64,000 bases of DNA from Stercorarius parasiticus (Eukaryota; Chordata; Aves; Charadriiformes; Stercorariidae): contig VWZL01002825.1 of NCBI GenBank assembly GCA_013396915.1, positions 279,327 through 343,326 of the forward strand, in the 5' to 3' direction. Position numbers and translations under genes: made by a program. A model generated the notes under the pieces. The model did no database searches. It was not told the origin of the DNA and was given only the letters and a program-made list of their open reading frames with translations. Of the stretch, positions 23,005-36,050 are shown in pieces; within the stretch, counting starts at the first letter, position 1; each line of letters begins with the position of its first letter.

Positions 23005-24369
23005 TGGAACAGAGTGACTGCACCTTAGTGCCCCCAGGTTCCAAATTCCCTTTCACGTTTGAAGAACATCAAAACGTGATGAAAACAAGTCCAGTAAATA
23101 GTCCCGATGGGCGCTGCACAAGTCGCTAGCACTGGGCGCGGAGCTCCTTACTGCAAAACACTCCATCTTCCCCCTTAGAAATACAGTGGATATAAAGAAA
23201 AGGACCCAAGTGTGGTTGAAAGAAAAGGTTTTTTTAAAGACAGAGCACTTTGTTCTTATCCTTACTGCTCCAGACATATACCAGAGTGAAACAGAGTAGG
23301 GTACGGGGCCAAAATTAATATTATTTTTGGAAAGAGACCGAGCCTGGAAAGTAAGTACATGAAAGAGGAAGAGAAACAAGGGATTGTTAGTTAAGGTCAC
23401 TTTGAGGTCTGGCACACATGACCCGAAAAAGCCCAAAAGTTTTGGATTCAACCACCCCAAACAATGAAGGAATTGACTGTGATTATGTAGTTACAAGAGT
23501 GCACGGAGTAATTTAACAGTCGGAAATTGAATAAAAAAAGGTTAGGATATCCACAAACAAGACGTACTCTGCCATGTTATGAAGGGTTTGACAGCAGCCA
23601 TAAGCACTTGTAGGTGAGCCCACCGCTAGCATCCGTTTGCCAAGAATATGACCATCCTTGGGAGTCCGGGAATACTGTAAACTGCTGGGACTCTGTGGCT
23701 GGGCACGTAACTCGACTTTCTCACCACTTCCTTCCTTCACAGTAAATGGAACAGTAAAAAAAATAAAAAATTAAAAAAAAAAAAGTGGGTATCTGGGTAG
23801 GCCAAATGCGCATCCAGTTTCCCAAAGCCCTTTATTAGAAAGTGCCTGAGTGTTTGAGCACGTAGAGCTGAGGCTATCGGGGAATCGAGGACACTCCCCA
23901 CTCCTCCACCCATTAGGACACTGGGAATTTAACCGAGGCTGGGACATTAGGACCTGTGGCTTGATTCGGCTCTGCCCACTTTCACCTGACACTGAGTCAC
24001 TTGCTCTGCCCCGTTGCTGTTTCACAGTGATATAATAAATGAGTTATCAGAGAGACCCTGGTCCAGGATGGAAGTTTTCCTTAGTTGAACCAAACTAACA
24101 AAGACATGGGAAAGTATAAATATTGTTCCGTTTTCCCCTCTACTTTGGAGGTATTATAGACAGCCTGGCTACAGAGTGAGGAAAATCCGTTTGATAAAAC
24201 ATCCGCTGAAGCAGCAATACATACTTGTATTAATAACTGCAGAGTCCGTCCCCGGAACAACCACAACACGGGAACAAATGTTGCAGCAACCTCTAACGAC
24301 AGACTCCTTTAGGGCTTATTTCTAAAGAGTGGGCAAGAAACCAATCTCCATGGAAATCCTTTGCTGCGC
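23005..24369. other. Gene-free non-coding stretch
   Basis: No gene is supported. An A-rich low-complexity run lies at 23756-23784. The rest is unremarkable, with chance frames up to about 135 codons (23053-23460, minus). Confidence 0.5.
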
Positions 24370-24480
24370 TCTCTCCCCTTTTTATAAGGCCCTGCGGCTA
24401 ATTAGCACCTAGCAACACCTCGAGAAAGATGAAACTTCATGCAGGGCTCATGGCTTTGACACACAGTTAAAGGATCAGGG
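24370..24480. promoter_or_regulatory. Candidate conserved non-coding element
   Basis: A short block with GGCTAATTAGCAC (a near-palindromic homeodomain site), GCTTTGACA and TTTTTATAAGG, no repeats and no frame. Judged by eye only. Confidence 0.2.
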
Positions 24481-25959
24481 AAACAGAAGTCTTTTTTGGT
24501 ATCTTATATCCCACAGACACAGAGTACCTGTAAGATGAGAAAAATATGCTTAGCTTTAATTAGCTTTCTAGAACTTGCAGACACATTTAACAAGCATAAG
24601 CCCTGCCTGTCTGGGGTCTGATATCAGCCTGCCCTAGTCATCAGCTCTCAGTTGCTTCTCTTTGTCTTGCTTTACTGAAACCTACTCAGATTTGGAGGGG
24701 TGTGGGAAAGAAACCACTCCGCTATGTACAAAGTAAGTAGGAATTAAAGTTCAGGAGAAGAAGTGAAGAAGAGGGAAGAGACGAAATGCTAATAAAGCTA
24801 AATCTTATTTGAATTAAAAAAATATTGTTTTAATAATATTATTATCCTGAGTATAAATCTGCTTTAACGGTAATCAGCAATACTCTTACTGAGAGGACGA
24901 GTGGTATCTCTGTTTCACCTCCACCAGCCCGACTTATTTGTTTACGTGTCAACATACCTGCTTCTTCCTCGAGGAAGCCCAGCCGCTGATGCCACTCGCA
25001 GGGATGGCAGAGCCCGGACGGGCATCGAGTTACACGAAGCTGCTGGATGGAGCCCCAGATGGAGCCCAGGAAGGTCTCGCACCGAAATCCCGGCAGGGCT
25101 GTGGCCTAGGTATGGCTTCCGCTCTGGCAAACCCTCCCAGGTGTGCACAGCGCATCCTTAGTCGAGGAATTCAGGTGGAGAAATTCTGGGATGCACACTG
25201 CAGTCCTGGGAGCAACTGGACTAATTGGGAGCTGGAGCGACGACTGTCATACCACGATGTTTCAGTCAGCCTTTAGACATAAGCTGAAACCCTCTGCAAC
25301 GGAAATGAAGCAACTCTATTTTAAAGTTTGAAAGAAAATAAGTTGTCAGGCTGTTGCAAAGCAATACTTCATGTCAGGGGCAACACTCTTCTAGAAGACC
25401 TTGTGTTTCAGATTGAGGGGAATTACCTCTAACACGAAAATAAAACACTTACTGCAGTGAAGAATGCTTTGAATTCTCTGGCAGAAAGTTTCTTCTTATC
25501 TTTTCTGGCACTAACTCTTTAAGCACTTTATAAACCCAGACGATCTCAAGCACTGCAAAGTGCAATACTTCTAGATATGGAATCGGCAAATGTTCAATGA
25601 GAGACAGAGAGAGAGAAAATGCTTTTCCTTTTTTCCCTCAAACTTGTTTTTGTCCTTAAACTGAGCTGACAATGAGCTGAATTTTATTTATCTGATACAA
25701 CTGACATTTAATACCCTTCATCTGTAACGAAGATCTCCTGTGACTAGTTTTCTAATTCCTGTTAACACGACTTCCTAATGCTGATTGCTTTCACACTTGG
25801 CTTCTGAGTTTTTTATAGTATGTGTGTAGACAACAAACAGCTAAGAGTAACAATAGTCATAAAACCACAGCCACCCACACCATCAAAATACTTAGCCTCG
25901 TACTTTCTAACCTAGGACAGGCTTCCAAACCTTAAATAATCAGCTAGGCTGATTTGCAC
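24481..25959. other. Gene-free non-coding stretch
   Basis: No gene is supported. Around 24805-24845 there is a very AT-rich part with an AATATT-AATATT hairpin. GC-richer sequence at 24960-25150 gives overlapping chance frames. AG-rich sequence (gagagacagagagagag) lies near 25600. Confidence 0.5.
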
Positions 25960-26370
25960 ATTTTGCAAACTTAATTAGACCTCAATAGGGATGAAGATCG
26001 TGAAGATTTTTGTTCTGGCTAATAATAGTTGTACTTTGTCTTGCTTTGCCTTTTAACTAAATATGCCGCCTAATTGTGTATTTACATTCGCCGGCATGTG
26101 CGAAACGTTTTAAGTAGATGGGCAAACCAGCTAATTAGTATTGTACATTCTGTACTGGCATGGTACACCAGAAAATTGTTCAGTGGAGGCAGGTTATCAA
26201 GCACATAGTCAACATTATTCATCAATTCAAAAACAGGAGTCATAGACGAGGGCCCTGCATTAGCGCTCGGAAACTTGTATCCAATAACATGGGATTTCTT
26301 ATCAAACCCTTTTACGAAATCATAGGCAGAATTTCGCTGATTAAAAATTTGCAAAAATATGGGTCTGTGC
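25960..26370. promoter_or_regulatory. Candidate conserved non-coding element
   Basis: AT-rich, repeat-free sequence that keeps several CpGs. It contains TTAATTAGACC (25971-25981, repeated at 49794-49804), AGCTAATTAGTA near 26130, and an inverted pair TGTAC/GTACA at 26151-26167. A minus-strand frame of 90 codons (26082-26354) covers most of it but resembles no protein I know. An open frame plus conserved-looking DNA could also mean an exon, so a protein search would be useful. Confidence 0.3.
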
Positions 26371-27307
26371 TGTAGGTTGCACTTCTACAGGAGGTTTTGT
26401 TTACTGCTCGCTCAGTTCCCATTCCCAATCAGAATTAGCAATTCTCCACTCAGACTGTTTGTGTTCTTGTTCCTTTGCTTGTTCCTCTTTCTCCTGTGGA
26501 AGGCATAATTTGTAGCATCAACAAAAGCGTAGCAAAAAATCGAGAAACAAATGTTCTGTGTTGAAAATGAGCGGATTTCTTGTTTAAGTGTATTAGTGTG
26601 CTTTCTGAATAAAACACAAGGAACATATGCGGGCTTTAATCAATGCTTTTAAAATACTAGTTAGAAGCAGTCTAAGAGTCAAGGGTTTCTCTCAAGAGAC
26701 TACAGCAGATTGTTCACAATTATGCAGGAGTGTAATGGGGATTATAAGGAGCTATATTTCTTCGTAATGGGGATAAGGATAATGTAGTTTAAAACCACGG
26801 GCTGTACTTCGCTATGCTTTGATACGCAGTCATCTGCCAGCTGGTTGCTTCAGCACGGAGGAAGCTCAAGAAGGCAAACACGAGAAGGGGCTGGTTCTGT
26901 ATCAGAGATCTCATGGGCCGCTCATGTGCTTTTTCTGGTAGCGGTGATCCTAGGACGTGTGATTACCACTTAATTTCTATTGAGCTGACAAACATGATTT
27001 TAGGCGTCGGTTTGTGCATTTTGCAAAACGGTCCGGGATTTACCTCCACAACAGAGCCTGGTGAGTGCGGTGGGGTATGGAGGAACGGGAGAAATTTCAC
27101 AGAACAGCTGGAAGTGTTTTATTATCCTTTCATCTCCTTTTTAATTTTCTCCTCTTTCTTCCCATATTCTGTATTAGAAGATCAGCTCCAAATTGACTAC
27201 TGGCCTTATTTAATTAATTTGACCTTGACTTGCGCTGCGGATGAGCACTAAGGCTAAAAGCCTAACAAGAAGCAAAATGGGCCTCAGGTTGCTGCAGGTC
27301 TGGCAAC

Positions 27308-27380
27308 TCCACTAATAAGAAAATCTAGCAGGTCCATTAATAAGAATGCTGATAGCTCCTCTAATAAACCTGCCGATGAG
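27308..27380 (+). repeat. Three-copy degenerate tandem repeat, period 24-25
   Basis: The units start at 27308, 27333 and 27357 with tccactaataagaa, tccattaataagaa and tcctctaataaacc. Unit ends are more diverged. Each unit carries a TAATAA core, so the array could be a spaced set of homeodomain sites or a decayed minisatellite. Confidence 0.75.
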
Positions 27381-27562
27381 ACGGTATGTGGGCTTCGCTC
27401 GGCCTTTTGCCTTTTCCTGTGCATGAAAACAGGTACTCACCAGATGAAAAGTGATGAACTTTATTATCACTGCCGTGTTTGGCTTTTTTCCTTGCTGGTG
27501 GACCCAGACTTAACCAATCTACTAGAAATGAGGAAGTGCTACTTCTCAAGAGCTTGCGAGCA

Positions 27563-27598
27563 ATTACTGATGTTGTTAGAGCATTACTGATGTTGTTA
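27563..27598 (+). repeat. Two-copy direct repeat, period 20
   Basis: The 16-mer attactgatgttgtta is perfectly repeated at 27563-27578 and 27583-27598 with four bases between. It lies 180 bp after another short tandem array. Confidence 0.9.
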
Positions 27599-27734
27599 TA
27601 CAGGACATACACATATACGTACATATTTCAGACCTACCTCCCCGATGCACAGAGCAGGCTGGGGCACGGACTACCCGCCCCAGTGGCACGGAGGAAATCA
27701 GTAGAGTTGCCTGTCTTCAAATCAGAAAATTCCC

Positions 27735-27752
27735 TTTTTTTTTTTTTTTTTT
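27735..27752. repeat. Poly-T tract
   Basis: Eighteen T residues. No retroposed body was recognised on either side. Confidence 0.9.
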
Positions 27753-28579
27753 ATACTTACAAAGCTTTTTTCTGAAAGCCGAGATTTTCAGGCTGGTGAC
27801 ACAGACAACATTAGGCAGAGACCTGCGAGATGTGATCTTCCAGGCATCATCGGCAAAGGTTTTGCCAAATAAGTGTCTTTAATATGCACATATTTCCAGA
27901 GCAGAATTTCTGTCTCTGCAGCAGCATGATGTGTTTACCGAGGATCACAGTTTTAACGCTACTAAATTTTAAATATATTGCATAGACTTGCAGAAGAAGC
28001 AATTACCTTACAAATGTCTTCATTTGTATATGATTATCAGTACTCAGTGTGTTAAAAAAAAACCCCTTCTAAACAACCCAAATCAGTGCATCGTGGTTTA
28101 TAACAGTCACTACTATCACAATCGCTCTAATCAGCTCTTTTCCTGTCTTAATTGGTCATGTACAGCAAAGCACAAGTTTGGAGCAGCCTTTCCCAGTAGG
28201 GACTACTGTAATATCAGATGCAGTCGAAGTTACAAGGAACCATAAAAGTCGTATTTCAGAAAAGAAGTCTGGCAGGTGACGGGATGTTCAACTGAAACGG
28301 GTCAGGAGTCAGACCTCATTTCAAACTGAGATTAAATCTGAGATAAGGCTCAAGTTCAGAGGTTTGGTGAACGGGGTTTTTTTCTTCTTTTATGAGATTT
28401 TTACACAAACCAAGTTTTACCCAAGAGCCAAGTTAGGCATGTTTTCTGAAAAATAAAACAGCCATTAGCTGCAAGAAACCAAAGCCAATAAATAAACGTG
28501 TTGTCTCTCCAAGTTAATGCTCCTTCAATGCTTCCAAAACCAAAAAGAAATAAAGCTTGAAAAGATAAGTTATCCCCTC

Positions 28580-28710
28580 AGAAAAATTATCTCCAAAGAA
28601 CCTGGCAACTTTCACGAGCTATAAAATTCAATTAACATTTTTTGCTTCGTGTGTCACACTTCAATTAAGTAGAAAGCATATTAATCATATAGAACAGGAG
28701 TGTATTTAAC
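28580..28710. promoter_or_regulatory. Candidate conserved non-coding element
   Basis: Three homeodomain-type sites are spaced within about 70 bp: TTCAATTAACA (about 28628), CTTCAATTAAG (about 28660) and ATTAATCATA (about 28680). No repeat or frame explains the block. Confidence 0.25.
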
Positions 28711-29189
28711 ATGAGATAATGTGTTGGATTTCGGGACTTTGCTACTCTGGTTGTGATTCAAACCCAGAATGGTCTGTAGCTTGTTTATGTCTTTGGAAAT
28801 GGAAGGGACGGGAGTTATCCGTGGTGTATTTATCAATTGGAAAAATGACTAGAGCTGCACTTGAAGAGCTTGGAACCGTCTTTCCCTGCAAACTGCTGAA
28901 TCCGTGCCTGGCACCGAAAACATTTTAGCGAGAGGGTAAAAATGACAATTGGATCTCTGAGAGGGCTCTAAAACCCTCACGGTACGGACTGTGGAATGCT
29001 CTATGCCTAGGAGAAAGGTCAGGTTTTCAAGATGCAGGAGGAGTTGTCTGGAAAAGCGTGTGCGTGCTGCACGCCTAGGTACCAAACTCCCCCACAACTG
29101 CGTAGTTTTAGAAATCCCAACAGTCACTGCCTTTGAAAATGTGCCCCAGGGGACGTGAACCAGCAGCTTTTTCCTTGCAAAGGGAAGAG
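28711..29189. other. Gene-free non-coding stretch
   Basis: No gene is supported. Overlapping chance frames lie on both strands next to a SINE relic. Confidence 0.5.
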
Positions 29190-29350
29190 AATGATGCTCT
29201 GGTGGTTTTGGCACTAGAGGAGACGTCAAGAGCTCTGTGTTTTCCTTTTGATTTTGCCATTGTTTTTGACAAATCATTCACACTTGTGAGCTTCGTTTTC
29301 CCATCTTTAAACCAGGACTGACCCCGCTTCCCTCGCTGACAGGAGGGGCA
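29190..29350 (+). mobile_element. Degraded MIR-like SINE relic
   Basis: The sequence reads atgctctggtggttttggca, then tcaagagctctgtg, then tgacaaatcattcacac, then cgttttcccatctttaaacc. This matches the order of segments in an amniote MIR-type SINE: tRNA-like head with "gtggtta-gca", "caggag", "gtcacttcacctct", "cagtttccccatctgtaaa". The B box is degraded, so the element is dead. Confidence 0.55.
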
Positions 29351-32300
29351 GTGAAAATAAAGAGGACCTGTAATAAAGGATGCCATTAAAATGTAAGTTC
29401 TTCCAGGCAAAGGAGCATCTCCTCGTGCGACATCTCTGCGGGTCCCGGTGGGGCCAGCTCCCCACCAATAATGAAGGAAAACTAAACATGAAAAATTGCC
29501 CTGGGCAAATCCCTCTTGAATGCTAAAGCTGAATCCCCACTGATGAAAGACACAGGTATGCAAAGATTAATTTAGATACCTATCCAAAATATCCAGAGCT
29601 TCGCCTTCCAGGCTGCCAAAATTTTACTGGAAATCTCCTGAGAGTTACAATACCGCCTGCTTCTGCCATTTCAGCACTTCCAGCTTGAGCTACGAATTGG
29701 AACCTTAGCGTGTAATGGGAAAAAAAACTAATGGGATTTGTCAGAAACTTCAAAGAAGTTTGGCTCTATAAGTAATAAAGGATCCAAGATTGGCAAGATA
29801 CATATATTTTTTCTATCATTCAAGTAGTTTCTTAATTACAAAACAAACAGAAGCAGAAAACAGAAAAAAAACCAACTTCAACTTGCCATATGGTCAGGAG
29901 TAGTTGGAAAGAAAAAAAGTTTCCTTCTCAAGTTTCAACTGAAAGTTTTTATTTATTAGAGATGATTTAAACCCTAAAAATTTGAAAAGATTAGAATAGA
30001 AAACAATAGTGGTTACATGTGTCAACTTTTCAGAACAGACCAAAAAAGATGAAAAAAAAAAAAAAGAAGAAAAAAATTCTTCAAGCATAAACCAAATGCT
30101 GTAGTAAATCACTGTATGTGCTAAATAAATCAGCGTGATACTGATAAACCTTCTTTGGCTGCTTTGAGTCACATTTCAAAAAGGTTTTTAAACTGGTGGT
30201 TACATCCCGTCTGTGATATGTAGTTGTGTAACTCATCAGGTGGGCCAAAAAAGCATCAATAAATAAATCTTTAAGAAACATAAAATGGGATTTGGCTCAA
30301 AGGACAAAAGGACCTGTGCAAGAAATTTCCACATTAAAAAAACATTGCTCTTTCTGAATCCCGAGGTGAAGAAACAGTTTGAAATGAAACAGACAATTCC
30401 ATAATTTTAGGGGGAAAATATTTATTATAAAAGAGACAAGTTCACCGAAACATCCAGGCCAAGTTTAATTTAGAAAAAAATTTCTCGGTCCCCTGCTCAA
30501 CGTTGCTAGCAGTTGTAAGCTGGAGTGCGATGGCTTCAAGGGCTTGGGAAAGGTTTAAGCTGTCTGAGTAAGCGCTGCGATTACCGATTTTGTAATCCAA
30601 AGTTATTTTTGGTTTTAATTCTTCTCCAGAAGATCCAAAAGGCTAACTTTGAGCATGGGACCACTTTTTTTCAAAGAGCTGTGCAATAGACGGCAAGACA
30701 TCACTCTCTCCAAACTATTTGTAATTGCAATTGGAAAGACAGTGAGCAGCGGAGATATTTTCCTAAAATCAGAAAGGGCCAACAGAAACATCCCAAAATG
30801 GGCAGATGGGCACTCTGTGTTGGAAAGATTGGACCGTCTTGGTCTGAGATAAAGTAATAGGTCTGCAGCGGAGCTCTGGCATGAATTCAGCTCCTCTTAG
30901 GAGGACCTCTTTCAGGTCCACCAAGTATCTCGTGCGCTTTATTTTAAAAGGTAGGTTGGAAGAGGAGGGACCACCCAGCCTTGATGGATGGATGTACTCC
31001 CTTCAGTTATCTTTTGAAGCATAAACTGTGAGAGAGGAGAAACGTTTTTTACGGAAAAAAAAAAAAAGAGTAGGTTCTGGAAGTGGTTGCAGATGTCCAG
31101 CATGAGGCACGAGGGCACAGAGAGGGGCTGCCTTCCTGGGCTGCTTCAGGCACAGCCATGGTGCTAAAAGGCTCTGTCCTCCCCACCACCCTCACAGCGC
31201 TGTGGGGTCAGCGTGGAAATACCAGTGACTGGTGTACGCGGTCAGTGGGGACTGGATACAGGGCAACTGGATCCCCTACTGTGGGATCTCCTCCATCGAT
31301 TCATCCGTGTCTCATCTGAACCGCTTAATGCCCACATAAGATAGACACCTGCTTGGAAGACAGCTTAAAGTACGTCCACCTTGTTCTGTTGGGTTTCAAA
31401 ATATCACAGATGAGCCCCTTGGCCCTATCAGAAATGATTGATAATTTTAATGGGGCAGCGAATTTCCTTTGATCAAGTCAATTTTTTTTTCTTTTTTTAA
31501 AACAGCAAAAAGGTAGTTTTTATCCAACCTGACTTCTGGCTTTCTAAAGCATGAAGTTCTGCTCAAAATGTGGGAGCCAGCGTATTCTATAGGTACTGAA
31601 AAGACTTACCCTGTGCTAGGTTTCTGTATTTCTTTTTCTAGTTCCATTGCTACATTGCAACTGAAAAAACCCACCCAAATAACAAAATAGTAAACAAACA
31701 GAAGGGAATAAAGAAGCTGGAACAAGACTATTAAAAATACAATCACTGAATTTGTGTCCAGGTGTAGGCCTTTTTAAAAATTTGGGCTGATTTATTGATT
31801 AATCAAGGTCACTACCCCTGGCACCACAGGCAGCTTTTTCTTGTTTCCCTCCTACCATCAGGTTGTTGCAGGGTGCACGGCTGTTTTTCTGTTGATTCAA
31901 CTACTGGGGGAAAAAAATAATATGAAAACCAGTGCTGGATAACTGCATATTACATGTGCATGAAAAATCTGTGCTGGCATGACTGTGCGTAGTGTTTTGC
32001 AGGTGAGGTCATTACAACAGCAGAGCACATCTTTTGTTTTTGACTCTTGGAAATACATCAAGCTTGGAATAGGGAAAGGGGAGAGAGGGAGACCTTTACT
32101 TCTTTCGACGTAGCTCTTTCTCACTTCATATTTTTGATACCACCGATGACCAGTGCTAAGTCAAATCTCGTAAGCTCAGTATTACAGACCAAGTCCCCGG
32201 GCTAGCGATCCAGCGTGGGGGATTTTGTGATGGGAAGCCCAATCCTGCTGGTAGGCCTCGCCGACAATTTTCCATTTTTGAGATCTTGATGAAAATTCAA

Positions 32301-35300
32301 CCTTCAAGTCAGAGAATAATAAACAGCCCTGGAAAAATATTTGACCGAAGGTTTGCGAAGTTTGTCCCTATTTTATCCTATGAGATATCATTACGAACTA
32401 ACAATGGTCATTTTATAGAATTGACTATATCATTTTATGACCTCAGTTATACTGAACTGTAGTCATAAGCACACATTCAGGGATGCGACAAATCTCAGAG
32501 CATAAGACAGTCAATGAGAAAATAAACATTCCCACTATTTCTGCTCTTGAGACTAGGACTGTAGAAGTCCTAATTATTACTGTAGAAGTGTCATTGCCTG
32601 AGCCTGCTGGGATGGGTCATCTGCAGAGGCAGAAGCTGATGACTGAAGGTACGATATCCATCTCCCTCTGCCTGTTTAGATAGCTAATTTATACCACAGT
32701 GGTGACAAAAACAGTCTTTGTTGCACAACGCTGGAAAAAAGATTCTTGAAGAACAGCCAGATCTTTGTATCTGCATTTTATCTCCTTCTGAGACACCTTG
32801 ACTCTTCTGCAGGTTCTCTGCTTAGTAATTAGAAATAAACCAAATACTGACAAAAACGTCCTCAATATTTGAGCTTGGGTCATTCAAAAGGTAAACCAGG
32901 TAAAAATTCTGGATCCAACTCTGAATTTCCTTTGGTTAGCATGTTGTTTGGGTTCTGGGGCTTGGTTCTGGTCCATCTTAATAAACAGGGATGACAAGCA
33001 CAACCTGGTTAATTCATCATGCATCTGAAAATGGAATAAGGAAAAGAGCAGATCTATTTCTATTTCTTCAGAGGATGCAAGTCTGAGATTAAGAAGAATA
33101 AAATATCTAGACGCTTGCTTTTAAAATAACAGAAGGTTCATCATCTTTCTTTAATCCATACCCAAAAGTGACCTAGACTCGGAGCGAATACAAAGCTTTC
33201 AAGACAGTTTCAGAGTTTCTATGAGCTCATGACCCTTTGTGTAATCTGTATTATATGTGAAATTGTTTTGCAGTGAACTAGGAAATGATCAGCATCCAGC
33301 ATGTCACTAGGGACTCTTTCAAACTGTATAATTAGAATAATTTCACTTGTATTGGGCAGGGCAGGGATTCAAAAAGCAATTCAGAGGCAAAAGGGCAAGC
33401 AGCCAGACCATGCTATGTGGAGCTGAGTTATGTACTTTGCATTTTATTACTCTTCCACGTCGAATCTGGCAGTCATGTATTTAGCAAATGCTGCTATTTG
33501 TTGTCTGCAAACTCTTCTGCAATCGTGTACCAGTCTGCTCAAGTTGAATACAACGGAGCTGGGAATGGCTAGGAACAGTTTGCAGGAAATATAATGCAGA
33601 AAGTTACGGTTTGGAAACTGTAAGATTCTCAAAACGAAGGCAGCTGGTGCAAAGGGGCCCTTTCTAAGCTGCAATGAAAAGGAAAGCATGTGGACACCAT
33701 TTCCACTGGTGTAAAAGTGGGAACAGAGGGATGCTCTCTGTCCAGGACATCCATTCCTGGGCGGTCACCAATTTTCTTGCAGTAGTTGGACCGTTACCTT
33801 AACGTTACTGAACACATTTTCCAAAGAGTTTATCTGTCCCAGTGCAATCTCATTACCTTCATTCATTAGTTTTTAGAAAGAGAGAAATATTTGTAGTGCA
33901 AGGAAGAATAAATTTCCCGCAGAATTCCTGGAGGCAAAGATCCACGGTTTTGTGGAGGTTTCCTTAAGTTTTGTGAATGGTTTTCCTTCAGCATCTTCTC
34001 CGAGTTGTCTCCCTTCACACGCTCCTTTCCTTAGTGCCTTCTGGCTCTCAGCAAAGTGTTTGTTCAGCCACACACCTCTCCCTCGCTGGGAATATTTGTC
34101 TTTTACTTGTTACAAGGAAGATCCGCAGCCCTAGAGGAGCGATATAAACACATATTAACCCCTCAGGGATTATTACACTGACTGCCTTGGTGACACAGTT
34201 TGCTTTAGAATTACAATTCCTTGTGCATCGGATTCCTGGTGCCACAAAAGGAGTCTAATATAAATGAAATCCTGTTTTATACCTTATTTCACATTGATGC
34301 ACATACCTAAGCTAACTTTCCTACGCCACCACAATATGTATGGGAGATGGCAACCGGTCCTCTTGAAACCCAGAAACAGTTGTAGAGACAAAAGCTGACT
34401 GTCGACACCTTCGTATAAATCTGGATCTTCCCGCTCTCTGTTTTACCAGCATAAAGGGACCCACTCCTCCTTCTTTGATGTATGCAAATGAACTGGGGCA
34501 GAAAGATAAATTCTGAGATCTACCAGTAAAAGTAGGCTGCTTCGCTGCACTGATGTTAAAATGCTGAACTGTTTTCAAACGTTTCTGTGGCCAACCTTTT
34601 TCCACCTCGTTTAAGTCTTGTAGTCCTTGAGGCTACGTCTCCACAGCTGAGTTACCCGAGATGAACGGGACTCGAACAGGGAAGGCAGGCAGCGCTTCCG
34701 AAAGGTGAAAATGCACGAGGTGCCACCAAAGTCCCAAATTCAGAAGTGACTTTGGTACTTGACACCCTAAACGCTCGTAAGGAAACTGTCATCTCAGCCT
34801 AGCTAGCCTCAGTCTAACCCTACCACTGCTGCATGGGAACCCCCATCTTTATGTTCCTGTCTTTCTTGGTGCTTTGTATGACACTGGATTAACTTTTTGG
34901 TAGATGCAGAAAAACGCTGTGTTTAGTCCTGAATGCCTGAATCTGAGGATCCCTGACAAAGTGTTCATTCTATGAAGTATTTTCCTCCGTTTAAGGATAC
35001 AGCGTTCCCTGGTGATCTGGGCAGGCAGAGCAGGGGCCAAACTGCCAGCGAATTTGCTTTCAGACCCAAGAACAGATGGGGACCTCGTAACTCCTACGTT
35101 TTCTAACCCCTTCTGTGACATTTTCTCCCCATGTTAACCTGGGATGAGTCAACGTCTGGCTGAGTTTTCAGGTGTGACTCCTAGACCTGAAAAATCAGGC
35201 CACCAACCTCTTTGTACGCCACAAAGGGAAGAACCACGGTGCAGGGTTTGCAAGAGCCCTTTCCAAGATAATTGATCTTGGTGGAGTGCTTTGAAGAGGA

Positions 35301-35559
35301 TCGGCGTCATATAAATGCCATCTGACAGTCGAGTCAAAAGATTCCTACGGAGGACAAATTAAAACCAATTAACCTAGCAAGAAGTTAGTCCTTCCATTAT
35401 GATAGCAGCTCTGCCCTGATAAAAGCAAGAATTCAAACAAGTTGATGATTTCATCTCCTTGGCACGGAGATTACTGCACAGCTGCACAGCTGAGATGTCA
35501 CAATAAAAGCAAATGCTTACAAAAGGTTGTTCTTTAGGTTTTTGGCTTGTAGACGCAAA
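29351..35559. other. Gene-free AT-rich stretch
   Basis: No gene is supported in 6.2 kb. A-rich runs lie near 30053-30078 and 31060-31072. The part 32270-32470 is AT-rich with CATTTTAT and TATATCATTTTATGA strings and could hold a conserved element. Inverted bases GGACT/AGTCC lie near 32557-32570. A perfect POU octamer ATGCAAAT lies at 34482-34489. Short matches to old amniote DNA-transposon sequence may exist near 33700 and 34625 but are too weak to annotate. A small direct repeat of tgcacagc lies at about 35475-35491. Confidence 0.5.
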
Positions 35560-35765
35560 CTGCCTGCGCCATCCGTACATGCCAGGAATGTCAACAGTGG
35601 CTCGAGCGTACATCTATTCCCCTCTAATCCAGGGCAATACAAAATTACAAGTGATAAATCCTCTCACTTTCCGAGCTCAAAGCAGCAAAAGGATCGGTAT
35701 TTGGACAGAGAAAGCTTTTATATTGGCTCGGGCAATATATATGCAAAGGAAAACAAACTCTGCCA
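35560..35765. promoter_or_regulatory. Candidate conserved non-coding element
   Basis: Repeat-free sequence with CAGGAATGTC (a TEAD-like GGAATG core), CAAAATTACAAGTGATAAA, and ATATATGCAAAGG (octamer-like). Two overlapping 88-codon frames cover it but neither resembles a known protein. It is a reasonable enhancer candidate by composition. Confidence 0.25.
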
Positions 35766-36020
35766 GCAGAGCAGAATAGGTGAGCTGCGTTAGCCGCCCC
35801 CTCTCTCCTGTTGCGATGCCTTAGAAGACGGTGAGTTTTCTCCCTCCGATCCTCCCAGATGGGCTGCAGAAAGAGAAGAATAAATGGAAGTAGCGGTTCG
35901 TAGGGCCGTAGTTTGTAGCGCTGCTCGATTTAAAGCGATTTCAGTGTAGGAACTTGACAAATGGGCCCGTTCGCTAGAAGAGAAAACCCTTTGAAACGTT
36001 CAGAGGGTACGAGCGCAGCT

Positions 36021-36050
36021 GTGCTTCGTACATTTGTGCTTCACGCATTT
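36021..36050 (+). repeat. 15-bp tandem duplication
   Basis: gtgcttcgtacattt is followed directly by gtgcttcacgcattt (three mismatches). Two copies only; likely replication slippage. Confidence 0.85.

Larger units (their letters stand above)
26371..28579. other. Gene-free non-coding stretch
   Basis: No gene is supported. It contains short tandem duplications at 27308-27380 and 27563-27598 and an 18-T run at 27735-27752. The rest is AT-rich with scattered TAATTA cores. Confidence 0.5.
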
